A DNA stretch of 64,000 nt. Origin: Citrobacter sp. FP75. Its GTDB lineage: Bacteria; Pseudomonadota; Gammaproteobacteria; Enterobacterales; Enterobacteriaceae. Made by a program: the position numbers and the translations under genes. Positions 31,595 to 42,462 of the stretch are shown here, piece after piece. Under the pieces are notes generated by a model. It made no database searches. It had not been told where the DNA came from and worked only from the letters and a program-made list of their open reading frames with translations. The stretch lies in NCBI RefSeq assembly GCF_018342065.1, contig NZ_JAFDOE010000002.1, positions 124,001 to 188,000 on the forward strand, read 5' to 3'. How positions within the stretch are numbered: the stretch's first letter is position 1; every line of letters starts with the position of its first letter.

Positions 31595-32803
31595 ATGAAT
31601 GAGTTTCCGGTAGTACTGGTTATTAACTGTGGTTCATCTTCTATTAAATTCTCAGTGCTGGATGCAGCCAACTGTGATGTTTTAATGGCGGGAATTGCAG
31701 ACGGTATTAACTCTGAAAATGCGTTCATAGCAATTAATGGTGGAGAGCCAGCTAAGCTGGCTCACCACAGCTACGAAGACGCATTAAAGGCCATTGCCGT
31801 TGAACTGGAAAAACGTAATTTAATGGACAGTGTGGCCTTAATTGGCCACCGTATTGCCCACGGTGGAAGTATCTTTACGGAATCCGCGATAATTACTGAT
31901 GAAGTTATCGAGAATATTCGTAGGGTATCTCCTTTAGCACCATTACATAATTATGCGAACCTGAGCGGGATTGAATCCGCGCAACATCTTTTCCCAGGCC
32001 GGCAGCAGGTTGCGGTATTTGATACCAGCTTCCACCAGACGATGGAACCTGAAGCTTATCTGTACGGTTTACCGTGGAAATATTTTGAAGAGCTGGGCGT
32101 TCGTCGCTATGGCTTCCACGGTACGTCGCACCGCTATGTTTCTCAGCGAGCCCATGAATTACTCGGCCTGCAAAGTGATGATTCAGGCCTGGTTGTGGCG
32201 CACCTGGGTAACGGTGCTTCCATCTGTGCAGTCCGTAACGGGCAAAGCGTGGATACCTCAATGGGTATGACGCCGCTGGAAGGACTGATGATGGGCACGC
32301 GCAGCGGTGATGTAGACTTTGGCGCGATGGCGTGGGTGGCAAGCGTTACCAACCAGACGCTGAGCGACCTTGAGCGCGTAGTCAATAAAGAGTCTGGCCT
32401 GCTGGGTATTTCCGGTTTGTCCTCTGACTTACGTACGCTGGAAAAAGCCTGGCACGAAGGGCACGAGCGTGCGCAGCTGGCGATAAAAACGTTTGTGCAT
32501 CGTATCGCACGCCATATCGCCGGACACGCCGCATCGTTACATCGTCTTGATGGGATTATTTTCACCGGCGGAATTGGTGAAAACTCAGTCTTAATTCGCC
32601 GTCTGGTGATTGAACATCTGGCCGTATTAGGTGTGAATATCGACAGCGAAATGAATAGTCTGCCAAATTCCCATGGCGAAAGAATTATCTCAAATAAAGA
32701 TGCGCGTGTTATTTGTGCGGTTATTCCGACGAATGAAGAAAAAATGATTGCGCGTGATGCCATTGCGTTAGGCAAAATTAATACACCAGTAGAATTTGCA
32801 TAA
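31595..32803 (+). CDS. tdcD: TdcD, propionate/acetate kinase
   Basis: 402-residue acetokinase-family enzyme that makes ATP from propionyl-phosphate and ADP, the energy-yielding last step of threonine fermentation. Signatures: [15 protein letters not shown] (residues 7-21), [25 protein letters not shown]-like (MGTRSGDVD) and FTGGIGENS near the C-terminus. Same length as E. coli TdcD. 31 nt after tdcC, 28 nt before tdcE. Confidence 0.97.
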   Translation: MNEFPVVLVINCGSSSIKFSVLDAANCDVLMAGIADGINSENAFIAINGGEPAKLAHHSYEDALKAIAVELEKRNLMDSVALIGHRIAHGGSIFTESAIITDEVIENIRRVSPLAPLHNYANLSGIESAQHLFPGRQQVAVFDTSFHQTMEPEAYLYGLPWKYFEELGVRRYGFHGTSHRYVSQRAHELLGLQSDDSGLVVAHLGNGASICAVRNGQSVDTSMGMTPLEGLMMGTRSGDVDFGAMAWVASVTNQTLSDLERVVNKESGLLGISGLSSDLRTLEKAWHEGHERAQLAIKTFVHRIARHIAGHAASLHRLDGIIFTGGIGENSVLIRRLVIEHLAVLGVNIDSEMNSLPNSHGERIISNKDARVICAVIPTNEEKMIARDAIALGKINTPVEFA

Positions 32804-32831
32804 TTAATTTTCAGCAGAGAGATTATTTTTC

Positions 32832-35126
<2,295 letters not shown>

Positions 35127-35139
35127 CGCCGGAGGGGCT

Positions 35140-35535
35140 ATGAGAAAAGTTATTGCAACCGAGTGTGCGCCAGGGGCTATCGGACCTTACGTACAGGGTG
35201 TGGATCTGGGCAGCATGGTGTTCACATCAGGTCAGATCCCGGTGTGTCCACAGACCGGTGAAGTGGCAGAACACGTGACCGATCAGGCGCGTCAGAGTCT
35301 GGAAAACGTGAAAGCGATCGTCGAGTCTGCTGGTTTGAAAGTGAACGACATCGTGAAGACCACCGTTTTCGTGGCCGATCTGAATGACTTCGCCACCATT
35401 AATCAGGTATATCAGCAGTTTTTTGATGAGCACGAAGCAATCTACCCGGCACGCAGCTGTGTGCAGGTCGCCCGTTTGCCGAAGGACGTGAAGCTGGAGA
35501 TTGAAGCCATCGCCGTTCGCGGCGACACGGTGTAA
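35140..35535 (+). CDS. tdcF: TdcF, RidA-family protein
   Basis: 131-residue member of the YjgF/YER057c/RidA family, which hydrolyse reactive enamine/imine intermediates released by PLP dehydratases such as TdcB. Start ATG at 35140 (MRKVIATECAPGAIGPY), with GGAGG upstream; the longer frame would run back into tdcE. Family motif near the C-terminus: YPARSCVQVARLPKDVKLEIE with conserved Arg. 13 nt after tdcE. Confidence 0.95.
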   Translation: MRKVIATECAPGAIGPYVQGVDLGSMVFTSGQIPVCPQTGEVAEHVTDQARQSLENVKAIVESAGLKVNDIVKTTVFVADLNDFATINQVYQQFFDEHEAIYPARSCVQVARLPKDVKLEIEAIAVRGDTV

Positions 35536-35543
35536 TCCCTTGC

Positions 35544-35566
35544 GGGGCGATCCTCATGATCGCCCC
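35544..35566 (+). other. Hairpin between tdcF and tdcG
   Basis: Perfect nine-bp stem (35544-35552 with 35558-35566), five-base loop, starting just after the tdcF stop. It lacks a T-run, so it is more likely an RNA-stability or processing element than a terminator. Confidence 0.6.
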
Positions 35567-35625
35567 GATCCCTTTAATGAGTGTGAAACCTGGTCTTCAC
35601 TGAACGGCAATCCGAGGGTGTGGAT

Positions 35626-36990
35626 ATGATTAGCGCATTCGATATTTTTAAGATTGGCATTGGACCTTCCAGCTCCCATACCGTGGGGCCAATGAACGCA
35701 GGTAAAAGCTTTATCGACCAACTGGTCAGTAGCGGAGAATTGCACCAGACCACGCATATTGTGGTCGATCTTTATGGATCGCTGTCCCTGACCGGAAAAG
35801 GTCATGCGACCGATGTCGCCATCATGATGGGGTTGGCAGGTAACAGTCCGCAAAACGTGAATATTGATTCCATTGCGGGTTTTACCCAGGAAGTGGCCCG
35901 AACCGGACGTTTGCCGGTGGCAGAGGGCACGCATATCGTTGATTTCCCTCCTGCTGAGAATATTCTCTTCCATAGCGAAACGCTCCCACGCCATGAAAAT
36001 GGTATGCGCATCACCGCGTGCAATGGTGAAAATACGCTGTTACGCAAAACCTATTACTCCGTTGGCGGTGGTTTTATCGTTGAAGAGGAGCAATTTGGTC
36101 AGGCGCACGACGTTGAAGCACATGTTCCATACAACTTTCATTCCGCTAGCGAACTGCTGAAACTGTGCGAGCGGAACGGACTGTCCGTTTCCGGTCTGAT
36201 GATGCAAAACGAGCTGGCGATGCGCAGCAAAGATGAGATTGACGCTGGCTTTGCGGCGATCTGGGATGTCATGCACGCCGGTATTGAGCGCGGCATGAAC
36301 ACCGAAGGCGTCCTGCCTGGCCCGCTCAACGTTCCGCGTCGTGCCGTGGCATTACGTCGGTTGCTGGTTTCCAGCGATAACTTATCCAGCGACCCGATGA
36401 ACGTCATCGACTGGATCAATATGTTCGCGCTGGCCGTGAGCGAAGAAAACGCTGCCGGGTGTCGGGTTGTTACTGCCCCGACAAATGGCGCATGTGGCAT
36501 TATTCCCGCTGTGCTGGCCTATTACGACAAGTTCCGGCGTCCGGTGAATGCGAACTCCATCGCCCGTTATTTACTGGCTGCGGGGGCGATAGGTGCGTTG
36601 TATAAGATGAACGCGTCTATCTCAGGTGCCGAAGTGGGTTGCCAGGGTGAGATTGGCGTGGCCTGCTCCATGGCCGCTGCCGGACTGACTGAGCTGCTCG
36701 GCGGTAGCCCGGCTCAGGTCTGTATTGCTGCTGAAATCGCCATGGAACATAACCTGGGGCTAACCTGTGACCCGGTCGCGGGACAGGTGCAAATTCCGTG
36801 TATTGAACGTAATGCGATCAACGCAGTAAAAGCGGTTAACGCCGCGCGCATGGCGCTGCGCCGCACGTCGGAGCCACGGGTGTCGCTCGATAAAGTGATC
36901 GAGACGATGTACGAAACCGGCAAAGACATGAACGATAAATACCGTGAAACCTCGCGCGGTGGCTTGGCGATCAAAGTGGTGTGTATGTGA
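35626..36990 (+). CDS. tdcG: TdcG, L-serine dehydratase
   Basis: 454-residue [4Fe-4S] L-serine dehydratase (serine to pyruvate and ammonia), paralogue of SdaA/SdaB. ATG at 35626 (MISAFDIFKIGIGPSSSHT) has GAGGG upstream and gives the E. coli length; a GTG six bases earlier is less likely. Conserved SSSHTVGPM, APTNGACGI, and HNLGLTCDPVAG with its cluster cysteine are present. Residue 279 is Cys where SdaA and E. coli TdcG have Gly (A-A-G-C-R-V-V), worth checking. Last gene of tdc; terminator follows. Confidence 0.96.
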   Translation: MISAFDIFKIGIGPSSSHTVGPMNAGKSFIDQLVSSGELHQTTHIVVDLYGSLSLTGKGHATDVAIMMGLAGNSPQNVNIDSIAGFTQEVARTGRLPVAEGTHIVDFPPAENILFHSETLPRHENGMRITACNGENTLLRKTYYSVGGGFIVEEEQFGQAHDVEAHVPYNFHSASELLKLCERNGLSVSGLMMQNELAMRSKDEIDAGFAAIWDVMHAGIERGMNTEGVLPGPLNVPRRAVALRRLLVSSDNLSSDPMNVIDWINMFALAVSEENAAGCRVVTAPTNGACGIIPAVLAYYDKFRRPVNANSIARYLLAAGAIGALYKMNASISGAEVGCQGEIGVACSMAAAGLTELLGGSPAQVCIAAEIAMEHNLGLTCDPVAGQVQIPCIERNAINAVKAVNAARMALRRTSEPRVSLDKVIETMYETGKDMNDKYRETSRGGLAIKVVCM

Positions 36991-37033
36991 GGTTAATTGC
37001 CATCCTGCAATGAATTAATCAGCATGGTATGAC

Positions 37034-37066
37034 AAAAAAGGTGCACTTCGGTGCATCTTTTTTTTG
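37034..37066 (+). terminator. tdc operon terminator
   Basis: About ten-bp stem AAAGGTGCAC / GTGCATCTTT (one G-T pair), TTCG loop, followed by eight T residues. Confidence 0.92.
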
Positions 37067-37112
37067 TTGTGATCCGCTTCAAAAACAGAAATTAGTCCCA
37101 CCTTTAATCATT

Positions 37113-37133
37113 TTAAGAGAAAATATTTCTTAA
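37113..37133. promoter_or_regulatory. 21-bp near-palindrome upstream of cyuP, possible operator
   Basis: TTAAGA and TCTTAA arms around an AT-rich centre; 8 of 10 positions pair. It lies about 160 bp before cyuP. In E. coli this operon is controlled by the Lrp-type regulator CyuR (DecR); that this is its site is only a guess. Confidence 0.4.
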
Positions 37134-37294
37134 CCTTTAGCGATTGTAGGGGTTTGTTTGTGAAGTTTTTCTCTGACCCTGAGCGTATGATTTCTTCATT
37201 CTAATAGCTCGCCTGCACCTTATGTATTGCGTATCGCCTTGAAGCAGTACGAAAAAAATAAAAAAACCTCTACCTACACATTAAGCGGGAAATT

Positions 37295-38626
37295 ATGGAA
37301 ACGGCTACGAATAACAGCGTAATACTCGACGCATCCGCTCCGGCGCGTCGGGCAGGAATGACCGAAAGCGAATGGCAGGAAGCCATTAAGTTCGACAGCA
37401 TGGACACTGGCTGGGTCATTATGAGTATCGGTATGGCGATTGGTGCAGGGATTGTTTTTCTTCCCGTCCAGGTCGGCCTGATGGGACTGTGGGTGTTCCT
37501 GCTCTCCTCCATTATCGGCTATCCGGCCATGTATTTGTTCCAGCGTTTGTTCATCAACACGCTGGCTGAGTCTCCTGAGTGCAAAGATTACCCGAGCGTT
37601 ATTAGCGGTTATTTAGGCAAAAACTGGGGCATCCTGTTAGGTGCGCTGTATTTTGTGATGCTGGTTATCTGGATGTTCGTTTATTCCACCGCCATCACCA
37701 ACGACAGCGCCTCATATCTGCATACGTTTGGCGTTACCGAAGGTTTACTGTCCGACAGCCCGTTCTATGGCCTGGTGCTGATTTGCATCCTGGTGGCCAT
37801 CTCGTCGCGCGGCGAAAAACTGCTGTTTAAAATCTCCACCGGTATGGTGTTGACCAAGCTGCTGGTCGTTGCTGCCCTTGGGGTGTCGATGGTGGGGATG
37901 TGGCATTTGTATAACGCAGGCACGCTGCCGCCGATGGGGCTGCTGATCAAGAATGCGATTATTACGCTGCCCTTTACGCTAACCTCGATTCTGTTTATTC
38001 AAACCTTAAGCCCGATGGTTATCTCGTACCGCTCTCGCGCAAAATCCATTGAGGTCGCGCGTCATAAAGCGCTGCGTGCCATGAACATCGCGTTCGGCAT
38101 TCTGTTTGTTACCGTCTTTTTCTACGCCGTTTCCTTCACGCTGGCGATGGGCCACGACGAAGCAGTTAAAGCCTATGAGCAGAATATTTCCGCTCTGGCG
38201 ATTGCCGCGCAGTTTATCAGCGGTGATGGTGCTGGTTGGGTGAAAATCGTCAGCGTTATTCTGAATATTTTCGCCGTAATGACCGCTTTCTTCGGCGTCT
38301 ACTTAGGTTTCCGCGAAGCAACTCAGGGGATCGTGATGAACGTTCTGCGCCGCAAAATGCCCGCCGAGAAAATCAACGAAACCCTGGTTCAGCGCGGCAT
38401 CATGGTCTTCGCCATCTTACTGGCCTGGAGCGCCATTGTACTCAATGCGCCGGTCCTGAGCTTCACCTCTATTTGTAGCCCAATCTTCGGCATGGTGGGC
38501 TGTTTGATCCCGGCCTGGCTGGTCTACAAAGTTCCTGCACTGCACAAATATAAAGGCGCCTCCCTGTATCTGATTATCATCACAGGTCTGCTGTTGTGCG
38601 TTTCTCCGTTCCTGGCATTTTCTTGA
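37295..38626 (+). CDS. cyuP: CyuP (YhaO/DlsT), HAAAP-family cysteine/serine permease
   Basis: 443-residue inner-membrane permease of the same family as TdcC, linked in E. coli to cysteine uptake for CyuA and reported also as a serine transporter. The first helix carries TGWVIMSIGMAIGAGIVFLP (about residues 43-62). About 11 hydrophobic segments. 24 nt before cyuA, so one operon. Substrate is taken from family and context, not visible in sequence. Confidence 0.94.
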   Translation: METATNNSVILDASAPARRAGMTESEWQEAIKFDSMDTGWVIMSIGMAIGAGIVFLPVQVGLMGLWVFLLSSIIGYPAMYLFQRLFINTLAESPECKDYPSVISGYLGKNWGILLGALYFVMLVIWMFVYSTAITNDSASYLHTFGVTEGLLSDSPFYGLVLICILVAISSRGEKLLFKISTGMVLTKLLVVAALGVSMVGMWHLYNAGTLPPMGLLIKNAIITLPFTLTSILFIQTLSPMVISYRSRAKSIEVARHKALRAMNIAFGILFVTVFFYAVSFTLAMGHDEAVKAYEQNISALAIAAQFISGDGAGWVKIVSVILNIFAVMTAFFGVYLGFREATQGIVMNVLRRKMPAEKINETLVQRGIMVFAILLAWSAIVLNAPVLSFTSICSPIFGMVGCLIPAWLVYKVPALHKYKGASLYLIIITGLLLCVSPFLAFS

Positions 38627-38650
38627 GTTATCTGAGTAAAGGTCGTTGTT

Positions 38651-39961
38651 ATGTTTGAGACTACATTGAATCCATTATGGGACTGTTTTATCCGCGCGGT
38701 GCAGGAAGAAGTTAAGCCTGCCCTGGGCTGCACCGAACCTATCTCTCTGGCTCTGGCGGCGGCGGTCGCATCTTCTGAGCTGAACGGCGTGGTTAAACGC
38801 ATTGATGCGTGGGTCTCACCAAACCTGATGAAGAACGGTATGGGCGTGACCGTGCCGGGTACCGGGATGGTAGGGTTGCCCGTAGCCGCAGCGCTGGGTG
38901 CGCTGGGCGGGAATGCCAACGCGGGTTTAGAAGTGCTGAAGGATGCGTCTGCAGAGGCAATCGCTGATGCCAAAGCGATGCTGACTGCCGGAAACGTGGC
39001 GGTGATGCTGCAGCAGCCTTGCGAGGATATTCTCTTCTCACGCGCTAAGGTGTACAGCAGTGAAGGGTGGGCGTGCGTAACAATTGTTGGCGGTCATACC
39101 AACATTGTGCGCATCGAGACCAACAACGGCGTGGTTTTCAGCAAAGAAGAGCAGGCGCTGGATGAAGAGCAGGATTCGCCGCTGGCGGTGTTATCCCACA
39201 CCTCGCTGGAAGAGATTCTGGCGTTTGTGAATGCGGTGCCGTTTGAGTCAATCCGCTTTATCCTGGATGCGGCAAAACTGAACGGGGCGCTGTCTCAGGA
39301 AGGGCTGCGCGGTACCTGGGGTTTGCACATCGGATCAACGCTTGAGAAACAGTGTGCCCGTGGCCTGCTGGCAAACGATCTCTCAACCTCAATTTTGATT
39401 CGCACCAGTGCGGCATCAGATGCGCGAATGGGCGGGGCGACGCTGCCGGCGATGAGCAACTCCGGTTCCGGTAATCAGGGTATCACTGCCACGGTTCCGG
39501 TGATGGTGGTGGCTGAGCATTTTGGTGCAGATGATGAAAAGCTGGCGCGTGCGCTGATGCTGTCACACCTGAGCGCCATCTATATCCATCATCAGCTTCC
39601 GCGTTTGTCGGCGCTGTGTGCGGCAACCACGGCGGCGATGGGCGCGGCGGCGGGTATGGCATGGCTGGTGGATGGGCGCTATAACACCATTGCGATGGCG
39701 ATCAGCAGTATGATTGGCGATGTGAGTGGGATGATTTGCGATGGCGCGTCAAACAGCTGCGCGATGAAAGTCTCTACCAGCGCGTCAGCGGCGTGGAAGG
39801 CGGTGCTTATGGCGCTGGACGATACGGCAGTGACCGGTAACGAAGGGATTGTGGCGCATAACGTGGAGCAATCTATTGCGAATCTGTGCGCGCTGGCCTG
39901 TCGTTCGATGCAGGAAACAGACAAGCAGATCATTGAGATCATGGCCAGTAAGGCACATTAA
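38651..39961 (+). CDS. cyuA: CyuA (YhaM), L-cysteine desulfidase
   Basis: 436-residue [4Fe-4S] enzyme of the UPF0597 family that breaks L-cysteine to pyruvate, ammonia and hydrogen sulfide, mainly under anaerobic conditions. The signature A24-L-G-C27-T-E-P contains the proposed catalytic base cysteine. Further conserved cysteines lie in [11 protein letters not shown] and [17 protein letters not shown]. Pairs with CyuP; ends in a REP element and a shared terminator. Confidence 0.95.
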   Translation: MFETTLNPLWDCFIRAVQEEVKPALGCTEPISLALAAAVASSELNGVVKRIDAWVSPNLMKNGMGVTVPGTGMVGLPVAAALGALGGNANAGLEVLKDASAEAIADAKAMLTAGNVAVMLQQPCEDILFSRAKVYSSEGWACVTIVGGHTNIVRIETNNGVVFSKEEQALDEEQDSPLAVLSHTSLEEILAFVNAVPFESIRFILDAAKLNGALSQEGLRGTWGLHIGSTLEKQCARGLLANDLSTSILIRTSAASDARMGGATLPAMSNSGSGNQGITATVPVMVVAEHFGADDEKLARALMLSHLSAIYIHHQLPRLSALCAATTAAMGAAAGMAWLVDGRYNTIAMAISSMIGDVSGMICDGASNSCAMKVSTSASAAWKAVLMALDDTAVTGNEGIVAHNVEQSIANLCALACRSMQETDKQIIEIMASKAH

Positions 39962-39968
39962 TCTCCAG

Positions 39969-39996
39969 GCCGGGTAAGGCGGATTCGCCACCCGGC
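39969..39996. repeat. REP element downstream of cyuA
   Basis: GCCGGGT...ACCCGGC arms with an inner GGCG/CGCC stem and a two-base bulge, the usual structure of an enterobacterial REP sequence, between convergent cyuA and yhaL. Confidence 0.75.
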
Positions 39997-40004
39997 ATAA
40001 GTCT

Positions 40005-40026
40005 AAGCCGCCTTTTCAGGCGGCTT
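40005..40026. terminator. Shared terminator of cyuA and yhaL
   Basis: AAGCCGCC / GGCGGCTT (8 bp) with a six-base loop. The yhaL stop codon (40016-40018) lies in the loop, so the right arm is also yhaL coding sequence. The tail on the + strand is CTTCGTCTT. Confidence 0.75.
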
Positions 40027-40177
40027 CTTCGTCTTCCAGCCGTAGCTCGGCATCGGCAACAATCGCTTCCAGTTCCGTCAGCATATCTTCGTAGCCGAAG
40101 GGTTTGGCCTGAACAACCGTTTCCTGGATTTTGGCGGCAACCGCTGGTTTACGCTTTTTTGACGCTTTCTTGCTCAT
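40016..40177 (-). CDS. yhaL: YhaL, small XseB-like protein (53 aa)
   Basis: Short gene of 53 residues: a Lys-rich N-terminus (MSKKASKKRKPAV), a linker, then the amphipathic helix FGYEDMLTELEAIVADAE (residues 27-44) and an acidic tail. AAGGGAG eight bases before the ATG supports translation; it follows yhaK by 25 nt on the same strand. Matches E. coli YhaL, which has no established function. The helix resembles the start of exonuclease VII small subunit XseB (FEKALSELEQIVTRLES, from memory). Function not assigned. Confidence 0.88.
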   Translation of the reverse strand: MSKKASKKRKPAVAAKIQETVVQAKPFGYEDMLTELEAIVADAELRLEDEEAA

Positions 40178-40202
40178 AGTCGTACTCCCTTGTTTTTCCT
40201 GA

Positions 40203-40904
40203 CTATACGGGCAAATCTATCAGTAAAGCGCGTAAAGGCGTATCGGCAACTAACGTTATGTTAGCTTCGTCACGAATAAATGCGCCATCACCACAGGTTA
40301 GGGCTTCTTTCTCTGCACCAGACGTCACTGCGTGGAACGTGCCGTGGATTGACTGTAAATAGGCGCGTGGCCCATGTAACTGAAAACTCAGTGATTCACC
40401 TTTCTTCAGTTCGACGTGGTGTATCCACACCTGCTGGCGAAGATGCAGGCTACCCTGTTCTCCGTCCGGAGAGGCGATCAGTTGATGCTTACCGCTACTC
40501 AGCGTGGCTTTCTGTACGCAGGCATTTTCCCGCTGCGGGCAGGCATCCAGCCATAATTGCATGCGGGTTAATGGTTTATCCTTACTGAGGTTGTGTTCGC
40601 TGTAGCTTACCCCAGGCTGCGTGGCGAGCAGTAAAACCTCGCCGGATTTTGCCTGAATATGGTTGCCTTCGCTGTCGCGGTATTCTGCTTCCCCTTCAAG
40701 GATCAGGTTGACGATATCTACCTTCGGATAGGTACGCGGCTGGAAAGAGGCCCCCGGTGCCAGAACTTCCTGGTTCAGAACACGCAGCGAGGCATAACCC
40801 AGCAGCTTAGGATCAAAATAGTGTCCAAAGGAGAAGGTATAACGGGCTTGCAGCCAGCCGTAGTCTGCTTGTCCGCACTGTTTTGCTGTTCGGGTAGTAA
40901 TCAT
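40203..40904 (-). CDS. yhaK: YhaK, pirin-family bicupin
   Basis: 233-residue bicupin of the pirin/YhaK group, same length as E. coli. The N-terminal cupin holds the ARYTFSFGHYFDP stretch (about residues 20-32) typical of pirins. The E. coli protein lacks the usual metal-binding set and has been proposed to sense reactive oxygen or nitrogen species; no catalytic role is proven. Divergent from yhaJ, 104 bp apart, and probably cotranscribed with yhaL. Confidence 0.93.
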   Translation of the reverse strand: MITTRTAKQCGQADYGWLQARYTFSFGHYFDPKLLGYASLRVLNQEVLAPGASFQPRTYPKVDIVNLILEGEAEYRDSEGNHIQAKSGEVLLLATQPGVSYSEHNLSKDKPLTRMQLWLDACPQRENACVQKATLSSGKHQLIASPDGEQGSLHLRQQVWIHHVELKKGESLSFQLHGPRAYLQSIHGTFHAVTSGAEKEALTCGDGAFIRDEANITLVADTPLRALLIDLPV

Positions 40905-41008
40905 AGTTCTTGACCTCTCTTTACCTCCTTTTATGTTAAATGGCTAGACGCTGCATTGTTAGCCAGATATTCTGCCCGGTATGTTCAAATTTCCTGAATG
41001 AGAACGAC

Positions 41009-41905
41009 ATGGCTAAAGAAAGGGCATTAACGCTTGAAGCGTTACGCGTGATGGATGCAATCGACAGACGTGGCAGCTTTGCCGCCGCCGCAGATGAACT
41101 GGGGCGCGTTCCTTCCGCCCTCAGCTATACCATGCAGAAACTGGAAGAAGAGCTGGATGTGGTGCTGTTTGACCGCTCAGGTCACCGCACAAAATTCACC
41201 AACGTAGGACGTATGCTGCTGGAGCGCGGGCGCGTGCTGCTGGAAGCGGCCGACAAGCTGACCACCGATGCCGAAGCGCTGGCCCGTGGCTGGGAGACGC
41301 ACCTGACGATTGTTACCGAAGCGCTGGTACCTACTGCGGCGTTCTTCCCGCTCATCGACCGGCTTTCCGTAAAGGCCAACACGCAGCTTTCGGTTATTAC
41401 CGAAGTGCTGGCCGGGGCATGGGAGCGTCTGGAGCAGGGAAGAGCAGATATCGTGATTGCGCCGGATATGCATTTTCGCTCATCGTCGGAGATTAACTCC
41501 CGCAAGCTGTACACGCTGATGAATGTCTATGTGGCCGCGCCGGATCATCCTATCCATCAGGAGCCGGAGCCGTTATCGGAAGTAACCCGAGTGAAATACC
41601 GGGGGATTGCGGTAGCGGATACCGCTCGTGAGCGCCCGGTGCTGACCGTCCAGTTACTGGATAAACAGCCGCGCCTGACGGTAAGTTCAATCGAAGATAA
41701 GCGCCTGGCTCTGTTGGCCGGGCTGGGCGTGGCGACCATGCCGTACCCGCTGGTGGAAGAGGATATTGCCGCAGGCCGGTTGCGCGTGGTGAGCCCGGAA
41801 TCGACCAGCGAAATTGACATTATCATGGCCTGGCGACGAGACAGTATGGGTGAAGCGAAATCCTGGTGTCTGCGGGAAATTCCGAAGCTGTTTATGGGGA
41901 AATAA
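41009..41905 (+). CDS. yhaJ: YhaJ, LysR-family regulator
   Basis: 298-residue LysR-type regulator; the ATG at 41009 (MAKERALTLEALRVMD) gives the E. coli length. HTH about residues 8-65 (GSFAAAADELGRVPSALSYTMQKLEEEL). In E. coli YhaJ activates yqjF in response to dinitrotoluene breakdown products and affects virulence in pathogenic strains. Here yqjF lies 2 kb downstream. The usual divergent layout with yhaK suggests local control too. Confidence 0.95.
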   Translation: MAKERALTLEALRVMDAIDRRGSFAAAADELGRVPSALSYTMQKLEEELDVVLFDRSGHRTKFTNVGRMLLERGRVLLEAADKLTTDAEALARGWETHLTIVTEALVPTAAFFPLIDRLSVKANTQLSVITEVLAGAWERLEQGRADIVIAPDMHFRSSSEINSRKLYTLMNVYVAAPDHPIHQEPEPLSEVTRVKYRGIAVADTARERPVLTVQLLDKQPRLTVSSIEDKRLALLAGLGVATMPYPLVEEDIAAGRLRVVSPESTSEIDIIMAWRRDSMGEAKSWCLREIPKLFMGK

Positions 41906-41915
41906 GAGGTTGTTA

Positions 41916-41948
41916 AGCCGGATGACGGTGCAAGCACCTTATCCGGCT
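41916..41948. repeat. REP element between yhaJ and yhaH
   Basis: AGCCGGAT / ATCCGGCT arms with an inner GGTG/CACC stem: a complete REP between convergent genes. Confidence 0.85.
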
Positions 41949-41970
41949 AATAAATTACAGGTGTATTACG

Positions 41971-42336
41971 TCAGGACAGTTGTTTAGGGTCGGCGCCGAA
42001 GCGGTTGCTACCCGGTGTGCCGTTCTGACAGTTGAAAATGATGATAACCAACCAGCCAATAATGGGGATCAACAATATCAGCAGCCACCATGCGGAACGG
42101 TCAGTGTCATGCAAACGGCGGAACTGCACAGCCCACCACGGTATAAAGACCAGCACCCCATAAATCGTCGTTAATACGCCTTCTCCCCCGGCGCGTTGCC
42201 AGCCAAGTATGTTGTCCAGGATGCCCAGCACGAACGAAAAGATGATGTTGACCAGAACAAACATCCAGTACTCTTTGCGCCGTGCACGCCCACCAAAACC
42301 AAAGTAGTTCTTGAGAACTTTTAAATACCAATCCAT
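41971..42336 (-). CDS. yhaH: YhaH, DUF805 inner-membrane protein
   Basis: 121-residue DUF805 membrane protein with about three to four hydrophobic segments. The family opening MDWYLKVLKNYFGFGGRARRKEYW (shown in part), the central VQFRRLHDTDRSAWW motif and a C-terminal NRFGADP tail are all present. Function unknown. E. coli K-12 also has a paralogue, yhaI, nearby; only one copy is seen here. Confidence 0.92.
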   Translation of the reverse strand: MDWYLKVLKNYFGFGGRARRKEYWMFVLVNIIFSFVLGILDNILGWQRAGGEGVLTTIYGVLVFIPWWAVQFRRLHDTDRSAWWLLILLIPIIGWLVIIIFNCQNGTPGSNRFGADPKQLS

Positions 42337-42429
42337 TTGCGCCTCATTCTGCGTTCAATCACTTGTTTTTAAAGCAATCAAACCAAGAATAGCTGCGAAT
42401 GGAATTCTGGTAAATGTTTACAGGGTGAA

Positions 42430-42455
42430 TTAATAAGGCACCCCAAAGGGTGCCT
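42430..42455 (-). terminator. yqjG terminator
   Basis: AGGCACCC / GGGTGCCT eight-bp stem (42436-42443 with 42448-42455), CAAA loop, with a TTATTAATT tail on the - strand. Confidence 0.8.
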
Positions 42456-42462
42456 GTGTAAA

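Larger units (their letters stand above)
36991..37294 (+). promoter_or_regulatory. tdcG-cyuP intergenic region
   Basis: 304 bp: the tdc terminator, a near-perfect palindrome (both listed separately) and then an AT-rich promoter stretch ending in AAGCGGGAA before cyuP. No ORF. Confidence 0.6.
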
